NCBI GenBank assembly: GCA_012934845.2
Contig: WNNJ02003718.1
Location: 276,587 to 340,586, forward strand
DNA from: Pomphorhynchus laevis
Taxonomy: Eukaryota > Acanthocephala > Palaeacanthocephala > Echinorhynchida > Pomphorhynchidae
Length of the DNA stretch: 64,000 bases
Direction: 5' to 3'
Position numbers and translations under genes: made by a program. The notes under the pieces are model-generated. The model worked only from the letters and a program-made list of their open reading frames with translations, was not told where the DNA came from and did not search any database. Of the stretch, positions 22,700-34,642 are shown piece after piece. Position 1 is the stretch's first letter; every line of letters starts with the position of its first letter.

Positions 22700-24600
22700 A
22701 CCTATAAGTCATTCATGGTCGCGCACAGTCGTTGCTTAAATTAATGTAGAGTATGCAAATTGATTGTCGTGCCATCTAGGCTATTCCATTGAGAGGTAAT
22801 TCACTGGGAATATTGTATAGTGCTTAAGCGAGTGAGACTGTGATAACTAAGAGTAAACTAGTGCCCACGCAGATCAGAAGAATTCCGGAGATCAAATATG
22901 CCACAAAGAGCATGTGCAGGATTGCTGAGGATATACCACGCCAATCTCATGTCAGCCATATCTCACAGTGTTCATAATGAAAGCAGTCATAGAGTCTTTA
23001 ATCTATTCGCATAGCTCGACGGTCTTAATGGCCTGAACAGCTTTGTTGCCCGAAGAAGTACCCTTTCGAGTTCATTTATTTCAGCTACAGTTCGGGAATA
23101 TATGCACTGTGATGCATATAGCAGTGACTCAGAACAAATGCATGTATTAATAGCCTAAGCGATATCAAATCTAGATGTTCAAAAGTAAAGTTAAGAAGCC
23201 CTACAATGCGTAAAGCTTTAGCATACACGTAATCAGTATTAAGCTTAATGGAGACGTCGTTTGATAACATTATTCCCAAGTCCTTGATCGACATTGTCTA
23301 TAAGTTTGCCATCAAGAAAATCCAATGTACATGAATCTGATGTTTTTCTACCTTTTATGCGTATTCTAAATGTTTTAGATATATTCATCATCAAGTTATT
23401 GTCTTAAGTCCACTTTTTTAAGATGTCAATATCTGATTGGAGGACGCATGAATCTGACGAGAAACGAATTGTTCTCCATACTTTAAGGTCGTACGTAAAA
23501 GCGAAGCTGAATTTAAAAGATTTTGCAGATCATTGACATATATACAGAACAAAATAGGACCAAGTACATACCCTTGTGGAACTCCTACATTATATCCAGT
23601 CCAGTTAGAGAATACTCCATTTACAAAAACTTGCAGAGAGCGGTTTGATATGAGGTTACGAACTTAATAGATTAGCAGTGGGTCAATCTTGAGTAAATGC
23701 ATTTTCGAAATTAAGATGTTGAGGTGTACACAAAGAAAATAATGAATTCTGTTCCAAGTGATCACTGATACGACTGTACACAATCCTTTCAAGCAAACGG
23801 CAACATACGCAGGTCAGACTGATCGGTCTGTAATTTGACGGGGAAGACCTATCACCATTCTTGTACAGTGAAGTAAGAATTGACAATCTCCAGGAATTGG
23901 GTACCCTGCAGTACATAATAGAGGCAAAAAATATTCCAAATAGAGAGGTGTGGCAATATATCACGCAAGCTTTTTTAAAACTACAGCAGGTAATAGATCA
24001 GGACATAATGAACCATATGATTTGATGCTTTTCAGCTCACGATAGACATCGTCAACTCAGCATAGACGCAACACGTCACCGACCGTAATTAGGCGATAAT
24101 GAATCAGATTAATATGTTCGTAATCAGTAGATGATGCGTATAAACCAGCAAGTGTATTGGTAATTTCGACTTCATTTGTTACGATTTCGGCATCGTTATT
24201 TATGAGTGAAGAAACATTGTTTTTTTACTTTAATAAATTCTTACATTTTTCATAGCTTTTAGGATTATCGTATTCGAACAAACACTTGGGAAGTTCACCG
24301 ACTTATCTACAAGTTTTCTTTTTCAAATTTGCAGCGTTTTGATCTTTTAAGAATATTGAAACAATGTCTTATTCTTTTGAATATCTCAAAGTTGATCAAC
24401 TGTTTCTTGAAATCCGTATACGACTTCCATTTATCGTTCAGAGCCTTGCGTAGTTCACCATCAAACCACGGTTGACAGTTTTTATCAATAGATGACTGTA
24501 CTCTAAGCGAAAATCGCATCAGCGAATTATACAGTACGGAATCAAACTGGTTCCACGCTGTCTCAACCCTAACTAATAAGGGATTAAAAATTAAATTTTA
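22700..24600 (-). mobile_element. LINE D: degenerate CR1/L2-like LINE
   Basis: On the minus strand the linker PWFDGELRKAL lies at about 24460. It is followed by reverse transcriptase pieces: RVPNSWRLSILTSLYKNGDR, YRPISLTCVCCRLLERI (about 23900-23770) and VPQGYVLGPILFCIYVNDL (about 23590-23530). A C-terminal piece DLGIMLSNDVSIKLN follows near 23285. The endonuclease is not evident. Many frame breaks; no complete catalytic YADD box found. Confidence 0.8.
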
Positions 24601-24764
24601 TTACTTTCATTGTGTTATTAATAAAAGAGATTAATTGTTAGGATAATAACGTGTGATTTATAACGTGTGGTTCACTTAGCAGGAGTGATTCATTTTCTAA
24701 AAAAGCAATATTTTTCGTAAAAGAAATTTTCCGAAAACAAACCATGGTTAACGAGTTACTATTT

Positions 24765-26615
24765 TTTAAATGGGTTTTTCCTACTCCAACAAAGCTCAAG
24801 GTCCTGGCTAAAATGTTACACTTTCCCAATCTCTCTGTTTCCGCCAGATAGATCCTCTCGAATGAATATTGGAGCTCTAGATATAGGCTCCTGCTGAGCA
24901 GGGATAGGGCAAGCATTGCTCACCTAAACCCTTCTCAGGCTTCCTTCTGGAAGATATTCAAGAAGGAAAAGTTTGTCTGCTGGAAGGATAGAGCCTTGGT
25001 TTGGATTGGCAGCATATACCTTGACAAAGTTTTAGAGGAGTCACTTTCCTTACATAATTATGGAGCCACTCAATCTCCATAACCAATCTCGCCTTGGTGT
25101 GACTTCAGGAGTAGGGACTTATCTGTTACAGATATCCTTAACTCTTGGGGACCACTCCCGGGCACCTCCAAACCCCACGCGCCACTCTCCACTCGTGTCT
25201 GCAGCTTTTGACATACAGTCAGAGAAAGGACGGTCGCCATCACAATGCTATTAGCCTCCCCGTCCGACATAGCGGACATCAACATCAGCCGTCGAGTTTT
25301 TTACCTAAAAAGAGATTAATCACTTGTCCTAAAGATCTGCGGCCCATCTCGGTTTAAAACGCCCTCATATCCATCTACGAGAAAGCGCTTGCGCGTAGAA
25401 TCCGCATTTATTTATGTAGGCGTAATTTGATCCCACCGAGTTTTCATGGGTTTGTTAAAGGGCGCTCGGTTCATTCAGCAATTGGTGAAGTACATCAGTT
25501 TTGCCAGGATAATAGTCATCAGCTTGCTGTGGCTGTTTTTCTTGATTTTTCAGCTGCATTTGACCGGATCTCAATTCCCTTCGTTATCTCCTCTCTCAGG
25601 TCCCTCGTGTTACCAGCGAGAATTTTTAACAGGGTGGAGATATTGTTGTACACCAAGCGGTTCTACTATGAAGACGACCCTGATGCGCGTCAGTTCTACC
25701 CTATTACGTGTGTACCTCAAGGATCCCCACTTTATCCTACCTTATATCTTGCTGCATCCATTGTACTATTCAAGAATTTTAAACGTGATCAACATCAAGT
25801 GCTATATGCTGATGATACCGCATCCTTGTTCTTTGGACGCAGGTACAAAGATGTAATCTCTGACATCAGCCACTTATTTTTAAGATTAAAACATCAGTTG
25901 CCTCCCATCTAGTCTTATTTTAAAATCCTCTAAATAGCAGGTGGTAGTCTTTCATGGCGTCCCTGCCACCAAAAAGAAACTTAAGGGACTAGCACTCTCT
26001 GCACTCTCCTCCATTTTGCAGCATCAACCACTCCCCATCTTCACGTGTCGAGTAAAATATCTGGGGTTCACCGTTACGGTGAATTGGTCGGCGAAAGCTG
26101 ACCTGGATATACTTAAACGTATCCTGAAGAAAGCTAGGTGGGCTCTGAAACGGTCCCAGCATCTGTCATTGAATGGGATAACCCAAGTGCGCCTCTAGGG
26201 TACTTGGGCTATCTCGGGATTGGTCTTCTTCTCACGAGGACGTCCCCCAGAACAAAGACTAAGGTTTCTTAAGCTCCTCATCTCGAGATTACCAACCATA
26301 GTCCGCCTTGACTTGACTCTTAGGTGTATGAGAGACCCCGAATGGTTTAGTCAGAGGGCGGCGCGCTGGTGCGGCCAAGGGGCTCAGATCCCTCTAGATC
26401 TGAGGCCGTAAAAATAAGTTGAAGATTTTAAAATACACGTAGTGAACGGCTTCTATTTAAAGTTGTCTTTTGCATGTTTTTGTTTCTTAAAGTTTTTATC
26501 GGTTATATAGTTATTAATAAGAGCCTTATTTATGTAAATCTGTTTCGCTTTTGTGGGCATGTAAGCACACAGTCTGTGTGCATTTGCCACATTAAAATAA
26601 ACTTTCCAACGTCCT
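24765..26615 (+). mobile_element. LINE E: broken non-LTR retrotransposon
   Basis: The reverse transcriptase lies at 25427-25912: PPSFHGFVKGRSVHSAIGEV, FLDFSAAFDRISIPFV, CVPQGSPLYPTLYL and an intact LYADDTASLFF. A thumb/C-terminal segment follows at 25941-26198 (KYLGFTVTVNWSAKADL). The motif style differs from LINEs A-D, yet the 3' end carries the same kind of hairpin (26565-26581) as the LINE B family. The endonuclease is not recognised. Several frame breaks. Confidence 0.8.
26565..26581 (+). other. LINE 3' hairpin, copy 2
   Basis: Stem GCACAC/GTGTGC with loop AGTCT, preceded by GTAA and followed by ATTTGCCA. Two positions in each arm differ from the 17768 copy, with pairing retained. Confidence 0.7.
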
Positions 26616-26879
26616 TACATTTCACAGATTAAATGGCCTGCTCTGGAAATCTATATAGATATATTAAGTTGCAGAATAAATTATATAATATATTAATATT
26701 ATAATTAAAATATATTATAAAATATAAATTATATTATATCATAATAATATAATAATGTAGAGGAAATTTATTACGGCACTGCGTCTTTCGACTTGGTCAA
26801 ATGAAAGAAATTAAATAAAACATTGTGCAACGACTTCATTTGAAATAATATCAATATTTAATAGCCCACCGCTAGTTCC

Positions 26880-29805
26880 CAACAGGCAAAAAGAAATTTA
26901 GCAAGTTTATCAAGTTAGGCGTAAACTTAACCCATCGATCTCCTTCAAAGATTTTTGCGCTAACACCGGGCACTCAAATACGTGGGATAAAGACTCACAT
27001 CTATCACCACAGAAAAACACACGAAACTCCACGTTTATGGACGGGTATACGAGTGCGACAAAACTTGTCGTGATATCCGTGTAAAGAAACCCTCCAAACG
27101 AGGGGGCGTTTAGAAGCACACGGAGACTGCCAACTCGTTTGCGTATTAACTGGTGAAGCGTACAGTTGATGATCTAGCTTGCTAACCTTATCTGTAAAGT
27201 CTTTTTTATTTTGAATATAATGTACCGTATCTTGTGCTCCGATCATATTTCGTAAATACTCCGTACATAACTCAACTTTAGATAAAACATAAACCGCAGT
27301 GGTCGAGCACCTTGGAGAGACGCCTACAACACGCTTAATGAATCTGCCTTTACATTTGTCGATCTGCGCAAAATTAGCGGTCGTAAGGTCTGCCCAGATT
27401 GCTGAAAGCGCGTACGACAAAATCGGTAGAAGCATGAAATGAAAATACTGAAGAGCACCACCAAAGGAAAGCTTACCTAAACATTTAAATCGCGAAACGG
27501 CTATGACGATTTTCGCACATTTCTTTTAGATATGAAGTTTAAAAGACCACCTAATCGTCAATAGCATCCTCAAGTACGTGTATTGATTATTGAACTCTAC
27601 CTTCCTGCTGTCTAAACTAATCTTGTCATGTGAGCACAATTTGCCACCTTTACGAAACTTTACTACCTTTGTTTTATCGATATTCACTTCAATTAGATTA
27701 TTTGAACAGTAGTTAGCTAGAGCAGTGGCTACGTTTTGAGCCGATTCCAGATATTTCGTTAGAATAACTAAGTTATCAGCGTAAAGAACAGAACTTGAAG
27801 TTTGACATTCGTTTCTCAGATGAAACAGCAAATCATGAATATAAACAGAGAAAAGGATAGGGCTGAGCGGATCTCCCTGCATCACACCGCGGCTAGCAAT
27901 TATTGTGTCTGATGAAGTAAGTCCGGTCGAAGACATTTAATGAATTGGCATAGAGGATATTGCACAATAGTTTTAGCATACGACCAGATATCCGGAAATC
28001 CATCGACAATTTACGGGTGAGTATTTCTCGATTAACCGAATCAAAGGCTTTTTTAAAGTCAACAAAGATAGCATATAAATAACTGTTGCGTTCGAATTGT
28101 AATAACACTTGTTCACGAACTACCTTAATTGCGTCCACCGTTGATCGGTAAGGTCGGAAACCAAATTGTTCTGGCGGCAACAGATAATCACGGTGTTTCG
28201 ATAATAAATTGGTTTATAAAAGTGGACAAAAATTTATAAGTATGATTTAGAAGGGCAATTCCACTGTAAGAGTTAGTATCACTTATATCACTTTACCCTT
28301 ATGCAGGATGTTTATTACAGCTTGCTTCCATGACACCGGCATTTGATAACCGTATAGGACACAATTGAATAAATGTAGCCAATAACTCGATAATAAATAA
28401 AAGGAATCTTTAATTTGTTCAACACACAGTTGGTCAGGGCTAGCCGCCTTATTATTAGGCATAGAAAAGAGATCAAGTTCCAATTCGGGCAATGAAAATG
28501 GAGCATTTAGTTGGTCATTGTCACTGCCCAGGCATGACAATGTTATCAGCGCATTATTATTACGACACATTGGGAGGTCTTTGAATTAACGAGAATATCG
28601 TTAAAGTGCTTAAACTAACGGTTCATCAGTATGCCGGAGCTACTAACATTGTGTTTTCTTTGCAGTTTCCAGGGGCATCGTTCTGCTTGTCGCAAGCGTT
28701 TGTATTCTTCCTTTAATAATATTGATTCGCGAAATTTTGATAACATCGTACAATACACACGCCGTAAGAAAATAAAATTCATATTAATATCATGATCAAA
28801 CCGCCGGCTTCTGCCCATAAATATGAGCTTTCTCCGTAGCTGTACAATGGGTATTGGCTTACGATGTATCTTGTTTCCATAATGTTGAGAATTGCGGTTA
28901 GAGAGTGGATGACATGCGGTGAGGAGGCATTTACTGATTTTGGAGAAACTTGATTCTATTTCATATGCATTTAGAAGATCAACTGCGTCTTTAATCATAT
29001 TGTGATTCAAATTCCTGAAGCAAAGTTTTCTGCTAATTTGTGAAGGCAAGGATTTCTCTATTGGCGTGTTAATATGATTTTTAAGAATGAAAGATACAGG
29101 TTTGTGTTTGCGGAGTAAAGCCCATTGGGATGCAATTTCCAGTTTAACCTTTTTGACGCTAACATTTGTAAATATGAAATCGATGCAACTTCGCCCATTG
29201 TGAGACTCATAAGTCCATCCTTCTACGGGTACGTGCAACTCAAGACCAAACTCACTGAAAAAGTATAGCAGTTGCTTAAGTCTAGATGGGACAGGGTTCA
29301 TAAAACGTGCATTAAAATCTCCCGCAACGATTATGGACTTTTCAGAAGACAAATCACTTAAAAAAGGCGAAACTTCATCGATGATATCACAAGCCGGCAT
29401 CAATGGGTTAAAATATCAAAGGGACACGCCACCGAAGGGTGGCGTGTCCCTTTGATATTGGGCTAGTCATATAAATATCTCTTCAGCCCCAGATTTATTC
29501 TCATCAGTAGCCTTTTTGGAATAACTTGGCACTACGCGACAATCTCGAATGCGATAAACGATGTTAGGATTTTCAACACGCTTCTGATGAAGCTCTTCCC
29601 GTAACGATCTTTGAATCTCACGTTCTTGAAGGGACAAATCTGCATTCATAAAAACATCATGGAAATTCGTCGAATCTTTCAATAAATGAGATCTTGAAAG
29701 CAGTTGAGTAACGGTGGACTCGTCGACAGTCATTAAGAGCCACGGTGGTGTATCAACTCGTTTTGCTGAGAATTCTCCAAATTTCGCCAATTCTCCAAAA
29801 ACCAT
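26880..29805 (-). mobile_element. LINE F: broken APE-type LINE
   Basis: Minus strand. An ORF1 C-terminal piece (29805-29467; SLQEREIQRSLREELHQKR) is followed by ORF2. The endonuclease piece at 29403-29080 has VAGDFNAR and CIDFIF. A basic linker leads to reverse transcriptase motifs PPEQFGFRPYRSTVDAI and FVDFKKAFDSVNREI (28180-27900) and MQGDPLSPILFSVYIHDLL. The catalytic box reads LYADN instead of LYADD. The C-terminal end has a Cys/His cluster, CGDRCESLSHVFECP, near 27010-26960. This is a distinct family from LINEs A-C. A perfect snap-back hairpin (29412-29459) interrupts the endonuclease start. Frame breaks and the lost catalytic Asp make it inactive. Confidence 0.88.
29412..29459. repeat. 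Perfect 22-bp hairpin inside LINE F
   Basis: Arms 29412-29433 and 29438-29459 are fully complementary, with loop GAAG. One arm is genuine LINE F coding sequence (GGVSLYF region); the other is an inverted copy of it, so it looks like a snap-back duplication joined to a deletion. Confidence 0.9.
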
Positions 29806-30275
29806 AATCCTACCACTACAACGAATAATCAACACCGCCGTTCGAGAACTCTTTCGTCTTCGTCGCTTTGACCACACATCCACATAATTCGCCCAACTCT
29901 CCTGGCCCACCATCCACATCCGCATCAAACTCCACCCTCTTCTCATAACTTTTCGTCTTATCGCTGTCGGCTCCCCATCGTTCATCAACCTTCCTTTCTT
30001 AGACGACACTCGCCCAACCTCGCTATCGCTGCGTTCCCGTCATACCCTCTTACTCCACGTTCCAATTACTCCAACAACTGCGGTCTCCGAACCTTCCTCG
30101 TCGCAGCCTCACTCGGCTGGAATCAACTCCCTCTCGACGTCCGCCGCGCCGCCTCCTTTATCACATTCAAACACCTCCTCCGTTCACACCTTCTCGATGC
30201 ATGATTTATATTTTTGTTTTGTTGTGGTCATGTAAGCGTGCGCTGGCACGCATTTGCCACGTTTAAATAAATCTT
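29806..30275 (+). mobile_element. 5'-truncated LINE-B-family 3' end
   Basis: Homologous to LINE B from about 17350 to its 3' end (the segments encoding NAAVRILLRLRRFDH and the C-terminal domain), with many differences and frame breaks. It ends in the hairpin and A/T tail at 30236-30275. It abuts LINE F on its left and the inverted LINE B copy on its right, head to head. Confidence 0.8.
30236..30251 (+). other. LINE 3' hairpin, copy 3
   Basis: Stem GCGTGC/GCACGC with loop GCTG, followed by ATTTGCCA. Pairing is conserved against the other three copies. Confidence 0.7.
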
Positions 30276-33200
30276 TTCTTTAATGATACGAATGGAGATT
30301 CGAAGCCGAGGCGTCGAGGTAGGATCCACATAATTTTGGATTTATCAGGATTCAGAGAAAGGCGAATGGAAGAAAGATGATTGGAAATTGAGACAAGACA
30401 GTCGGAAACATAAACACTAAGATCGTGAATACGATAAACAGGTGCATGAGCATAGATGAGAATGTCATCAGCATATTGCATAACATGGAAGTTGAATTTA
30501 TGAGAAATCGAAGACAAATCACCGAGAGGAAGAGAGAAAAGCACAGGGCCTAATACGGAGCCTTGTGGAACACCGGACGGAATGGACGAAGGATGGGAGA
30601 GAGAAGAGTTAGAATCGACGCGAAATGTACGGTTTGATAGATATTAAGAAAATCATGATACAGTGGGTAAAGAGAAACCATAATCATGACGAATGCGATG
30701 GAGAAGAATCGAGTGATTGACGATGTCAAAAGCAGACGATAGATCAAGATAAACTATGACAATACATAATTTATGATCGCGTGATATGAGTAAGTCGTTA
30801 TAAACTTTAAGACATGCAATTTCGGTAGAATGATTAAAGTGAAAAGCGGCTTGGAAGGGAGGAAATAAGTTGGAGGAAAAGAGATATGTATTAACTTGCT
30901 TGAGAACGAGACGCTCAAGGAGTTTAGAGAGGGTTGGGAAAAGTGAGATAGGACGGTACGAATATGGTAGTGAAGAATCGAGAGATTGCTTTTTGATGAG
31001 AGGACGAACAGTGGCGCATTTCCATATGGAAGGAAATATACGGCTACGGATGGATGAGTTGAACAGTGTGGTTAGGAAGGATGAGATAGAGGATTAGATA
31101 TTCTTAAGCAAGTGAGTGGGAATTAGGGGTCAGAAGGAGAGGTTTTAATAGGTAATGACAGCAGAAACCGAAGAAACTTCATTAGACGAAACGGGAAGAA
31201 GGTGAAATAGTTCTGGGAGAGAAGTATTTAAAGAGAAGAGTGGGTACAAGGGGGCTATGGGAAGTCGGGAAAGTAAATTAGATAGCTTAGTTTGTAGATA
31301 AGAAGAAAAATTATCTGGATTTATATTACAAGGGTTAGATGATCGTGAAAGAATTGAGTTTAAGATTTTCCAATGAGATTTAGAGTTGGAAGATGACTCG
31401 AGTTAATTTCGCCAAAAGAGAGTACGTTTAGTACGTATAAGAATGAGATGTGAACGGCGTTGAGAAAAGTAGGAATCACGAAGATTTGGAGGAAGTGAGT
31501 TGGGAGAACGTTTAAGAAATCGTTTATACATACGAAAAGAGTGACAGAGTCGACGCTTGGAAAGACTCAGTCAAATCGAACCAGGGAGCATGGCGCAAGC
31601 GCTGAGAACGTCTGAGTCGACTAGGCAGAAGGTTATTGAGAATCGACGTAAGTTCAGAATAAACAGAATTCGGAGATCATCGGGAGAGAGATAGTTAAGA
31701 GGAAGTGAAAAGAGTGAAGAATTGATTAAGGCTGTGCAGAGAATAGGGATATCGAGAAGCTTCCAGAGTCGACTTGCTGTAGATAATGGTAAAGGCGGAG
31801 AAGGAAGATGGTGACGAGTAAGAATAAGAGTGACAAGGAAATGATCGGACAAACCAGGATTAGTAATTGACAAGGAGGTATAATCATTGAAGCAGTTAGG
31901 AACAGCAATGATGTCGAGAACACCACAGAGAATATGAGTTGGGCTTGTTAAAAGTAATTTATAGTTAATATTAGAAAAAGATTGGTTAAAGTGATAGATT
32001 GAGAGTCAGACGGGCGATCAAGACGAATGTTAAAGTCACCGAGAACAAAAGAAGGAGTATAAGACAATGAACAGTGAGACATTAGATCTGCAAGGTCGTT
32101 AAAGAAGATGCGTGATGGGGCAACTGAACCTGGACGGTATACAATCACAAGTTCCAGAGGAAAAGGCGTTGATAATCTGCATATGAGTAATTCGAACGAA
32201 GTGTAACGGATGTTAACGTTGATTTTACGCAAAGACATTGGGTGACGAGCAATGGCAACAATACCGCCATGGTTATAAGCAGTAGATGTATGAGATGCAA
32301 TTTGACGAGCTGATTCAACTAGAGAACAACCAGAGCGGCATAGACGACGAACAGCAAGATCGTCGGAGTCAGAGTGCCAGGATTCGTTAATGCAGAGAAT
32401 ATCGATAGGTAATTAATCGAAGATATCGAGAAGTATATTAGCTTTTTGGAGAATGTAGCGAGTTTTGAATAGACTAAGACGATAAGTATGCTTAGGAGAG
32501 AGATCGACTAGCCAAGAAGACAAGGGGGAGATATGGGACGCCATCGAATTTTTGACCTTGTGTGTACAACTTGAAAATTTCCGTTGATTTTACGTATAGA
32601 TAAGGATGACTCGCCGTTTGTTACACGTCGATGTTTCTCAATGCGAGCTAAATTGAGCTGGGCAATATCAGAAGGGGAGCGGTCAGGAAAGATACGGCAA
32701 GTAGATGAAGTGGTAAGAAGTTTAAAACGTTGGGAGAGTACAGAAGAGGCATGTGAACTATGTCGGAAAACGATTTTTAAGAGTGGAGGACTGAGATGAT
32801 TGAATTTAGTGGATTTGTTTAAACGAATAAAGGATACAGGAACGATATTATTGAAGAGGGATGGGTTATTATCAGGAAAAATGGTTGCTAGGATAGACCT
32901 GAAGCAGATACATCATCATCGAGGCGAGATTGTGGAGAAGCAGATTCGGAAAGCTTTAAGTTTGATATGATTATACAGCGATCGCGCGAAGGAAAACGAT
33001 TTCGTGGAAGTGGTGGACGGACAGAGCTGGTAGGAGTAGAGGCAGATGAGCAGATAGAAGTGGGAATGACAGGAGTGCTTGATAGAGAATTAATATTGGT
33101 TGGAGCAAGTGTGACAGGAGCGGGGTGTTGAATCCGTTGATCAGAGATGTGACTGGTGATGATTTTAAATTAAGGATGTAAATTATTTGGAAGTGTTACG

Positions 33201-34000
33201 TGGGAGGTAGAGTAAGGATAATTAAGATAGGTTGGGGCATGAGTGACAGGAATGGAGTGTTGAATCAGTTGATCGGAAATGTTGCTGAAAATGATTTTGA
33301 TGGAAGGATGTAAATTATTGAGAAGTGATACGGGCGAGGTCGAGTAAGAAGTACGTGAAGATAATAAAGAAGTTTGAGATTTATTTAGATTGGGGGAGGA
33401 ATACGAAAGAGGAGGTACGAGATGAAAAGCTTTACCGTTAGCATTGTTAGAATGAGAAAGATTAATGGAAGTTTGGTACGTAGTTGAACGAGGAGTGTGT
33501 GAGAGAGTAGGTTCAATAATGGGATTATATGATGCGAAGTCAGGTGTTGATGCGAGGGAAACATCTAAAACAGCATTGGTCTGAGTGGTCGTGTGTGATA
33601 CAGGAGTAGAGGAGCAGGATAACTGTAGTAGTCGTACTGATGTACAAAAACCGCATGTGAACTGTTTACGTTTATACACTGAGTGGTCGGATATTTTAAC
33701 ACGAACAAGTGTCCATACATCAAAATCTTTGGAATCGCATCCAACTCCAAAACTGGTATAACCATCATTACATTCCGATGTGGAAGATTCTTGTTAGGAA
33801 CAGGGATCTGAGATCGCGCTTTTTTAGGCATGATCTTTTATCTATAGATTGAGCTTAATCTGCAAGCGTAGCGAGCTGAACTGACAGGGATAATCTGGAA
33901 CTGACAAGAATAATCTGGAACTGATAGGAATAATCTGGAACTGACAGGAATAATCTGGAACTGACAGGAATAATCTGGAACTGACAGGAATAATCTGGAA
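30276..34000 (-). mobile_element. LINE B': inverted near-identical copy of LINE B
   Basis: Minus strand. ORF1 starts at the ATG at 33831 (MPKKARSQIPVPNKNLPHRN). Cysteine pairs of a zinc-binding segment follow (CGFCTSVRL downstream), then the Ser/Pro-rich linker and RRM-like domain shared with LINE B. The ORF1/ORF2 junction missing from LINE B is present here. Endonuclease and reverse transcriptase pieces follow, including MQYADDILIY. The copy stops at the equivalent of LINE B position 17093, so its 3' end is missing. Translated blocks of 65, 66 and 96 residues are identical to LINE B, and several disabling frame changes are shared. Six 20-bp repeats precede ORF1 (separate entry). Confidence 0.9.
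33881..34000 (-). repeat. Six 20-bp tandem repeats upstream of LINE B' ORF1
   Basis: Exactly six units of 20 bp, consensus on the plus strand CTGACAGGAATAATCTGGAA, with few changes between units. They lie 50-170 bp upstream of the ORF1 start, where LINE 5' UTR promoter repeats are found in other families. A promoter role is inferred only. Confidence 0.85.
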
Positions 34001-34064
34001 TGTAATTAGCTAGAACACTTATGTTAGTTTTCTAGATTTGACAGTTGCATTCATTTATATTATG

Positions 34065-34345
34065 CAAAATTGAAAAAATTGAAGACTAAGTTGCTTATTA
34101 TATTCCCTCTTACTCTACTTCCTAATTACTCTAACAACTACGGCCTTCGATTCTTCTTCATCGCAACCCCACTCGCCTGGAATAAGCTACCACTAGACGT
34201 CCTTTGCGCTCCTTCTTTTACTGCATTCAAATGCCGCCTCCGTACCCACCTGACGAAACATTATTTTGATTTTTTAGATTTTTTTGTTGTTGTGGACATG
34301 TAGGCGTGCACCGGCACGCATTTGCCACGTAAAAATAAATCGTCT
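34065..34345 (+). mobile_element. Short LINE-B-family 3' end
   Basis: Encodes the last part of the C-terminal domain (NNYGLRFFFIATPLAWNKLP, compared with FGLRSFLVAARLSWNHLP in LINE B), then the 3' hairpin at 34304-34319 and the A/T tail. 5' truncated, as is typical of incomplete target-primed reverse transcription. Confidence 0.8.
34304..34319 (+). other. LINE 3' hairpin, copy 4
   Basis: Stem GCGTGC/GCACGC with loop ACCG, preceded by GTAG and followed by ATTTGCCA. Confidence 0.7.
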
Positions 34346-34642
34346 TTTTTATTAGTACATTCATGCTTTAATTTTTACTTCAAATACCTTACTGGTTAAG
34401 CGTATAGAGTATTAGTGATTAATGATTATTAATGATTAATTACTAATGGTTAATAATCAATAATTGATTACTGAACTTGAACTGTTATTCAACAGTTTTA
34501 TTCAACTTGAACTGTTATATATACATATTAAATACAAATTTAAGGAGTATCTTAAATGTAATCTGTATTGTTTAATGTTACTGTTGACTAATAGATTTGT
34601 ATTAAATCTTCCCTAGTTAGTTTATTCACATCGCATATCTAG

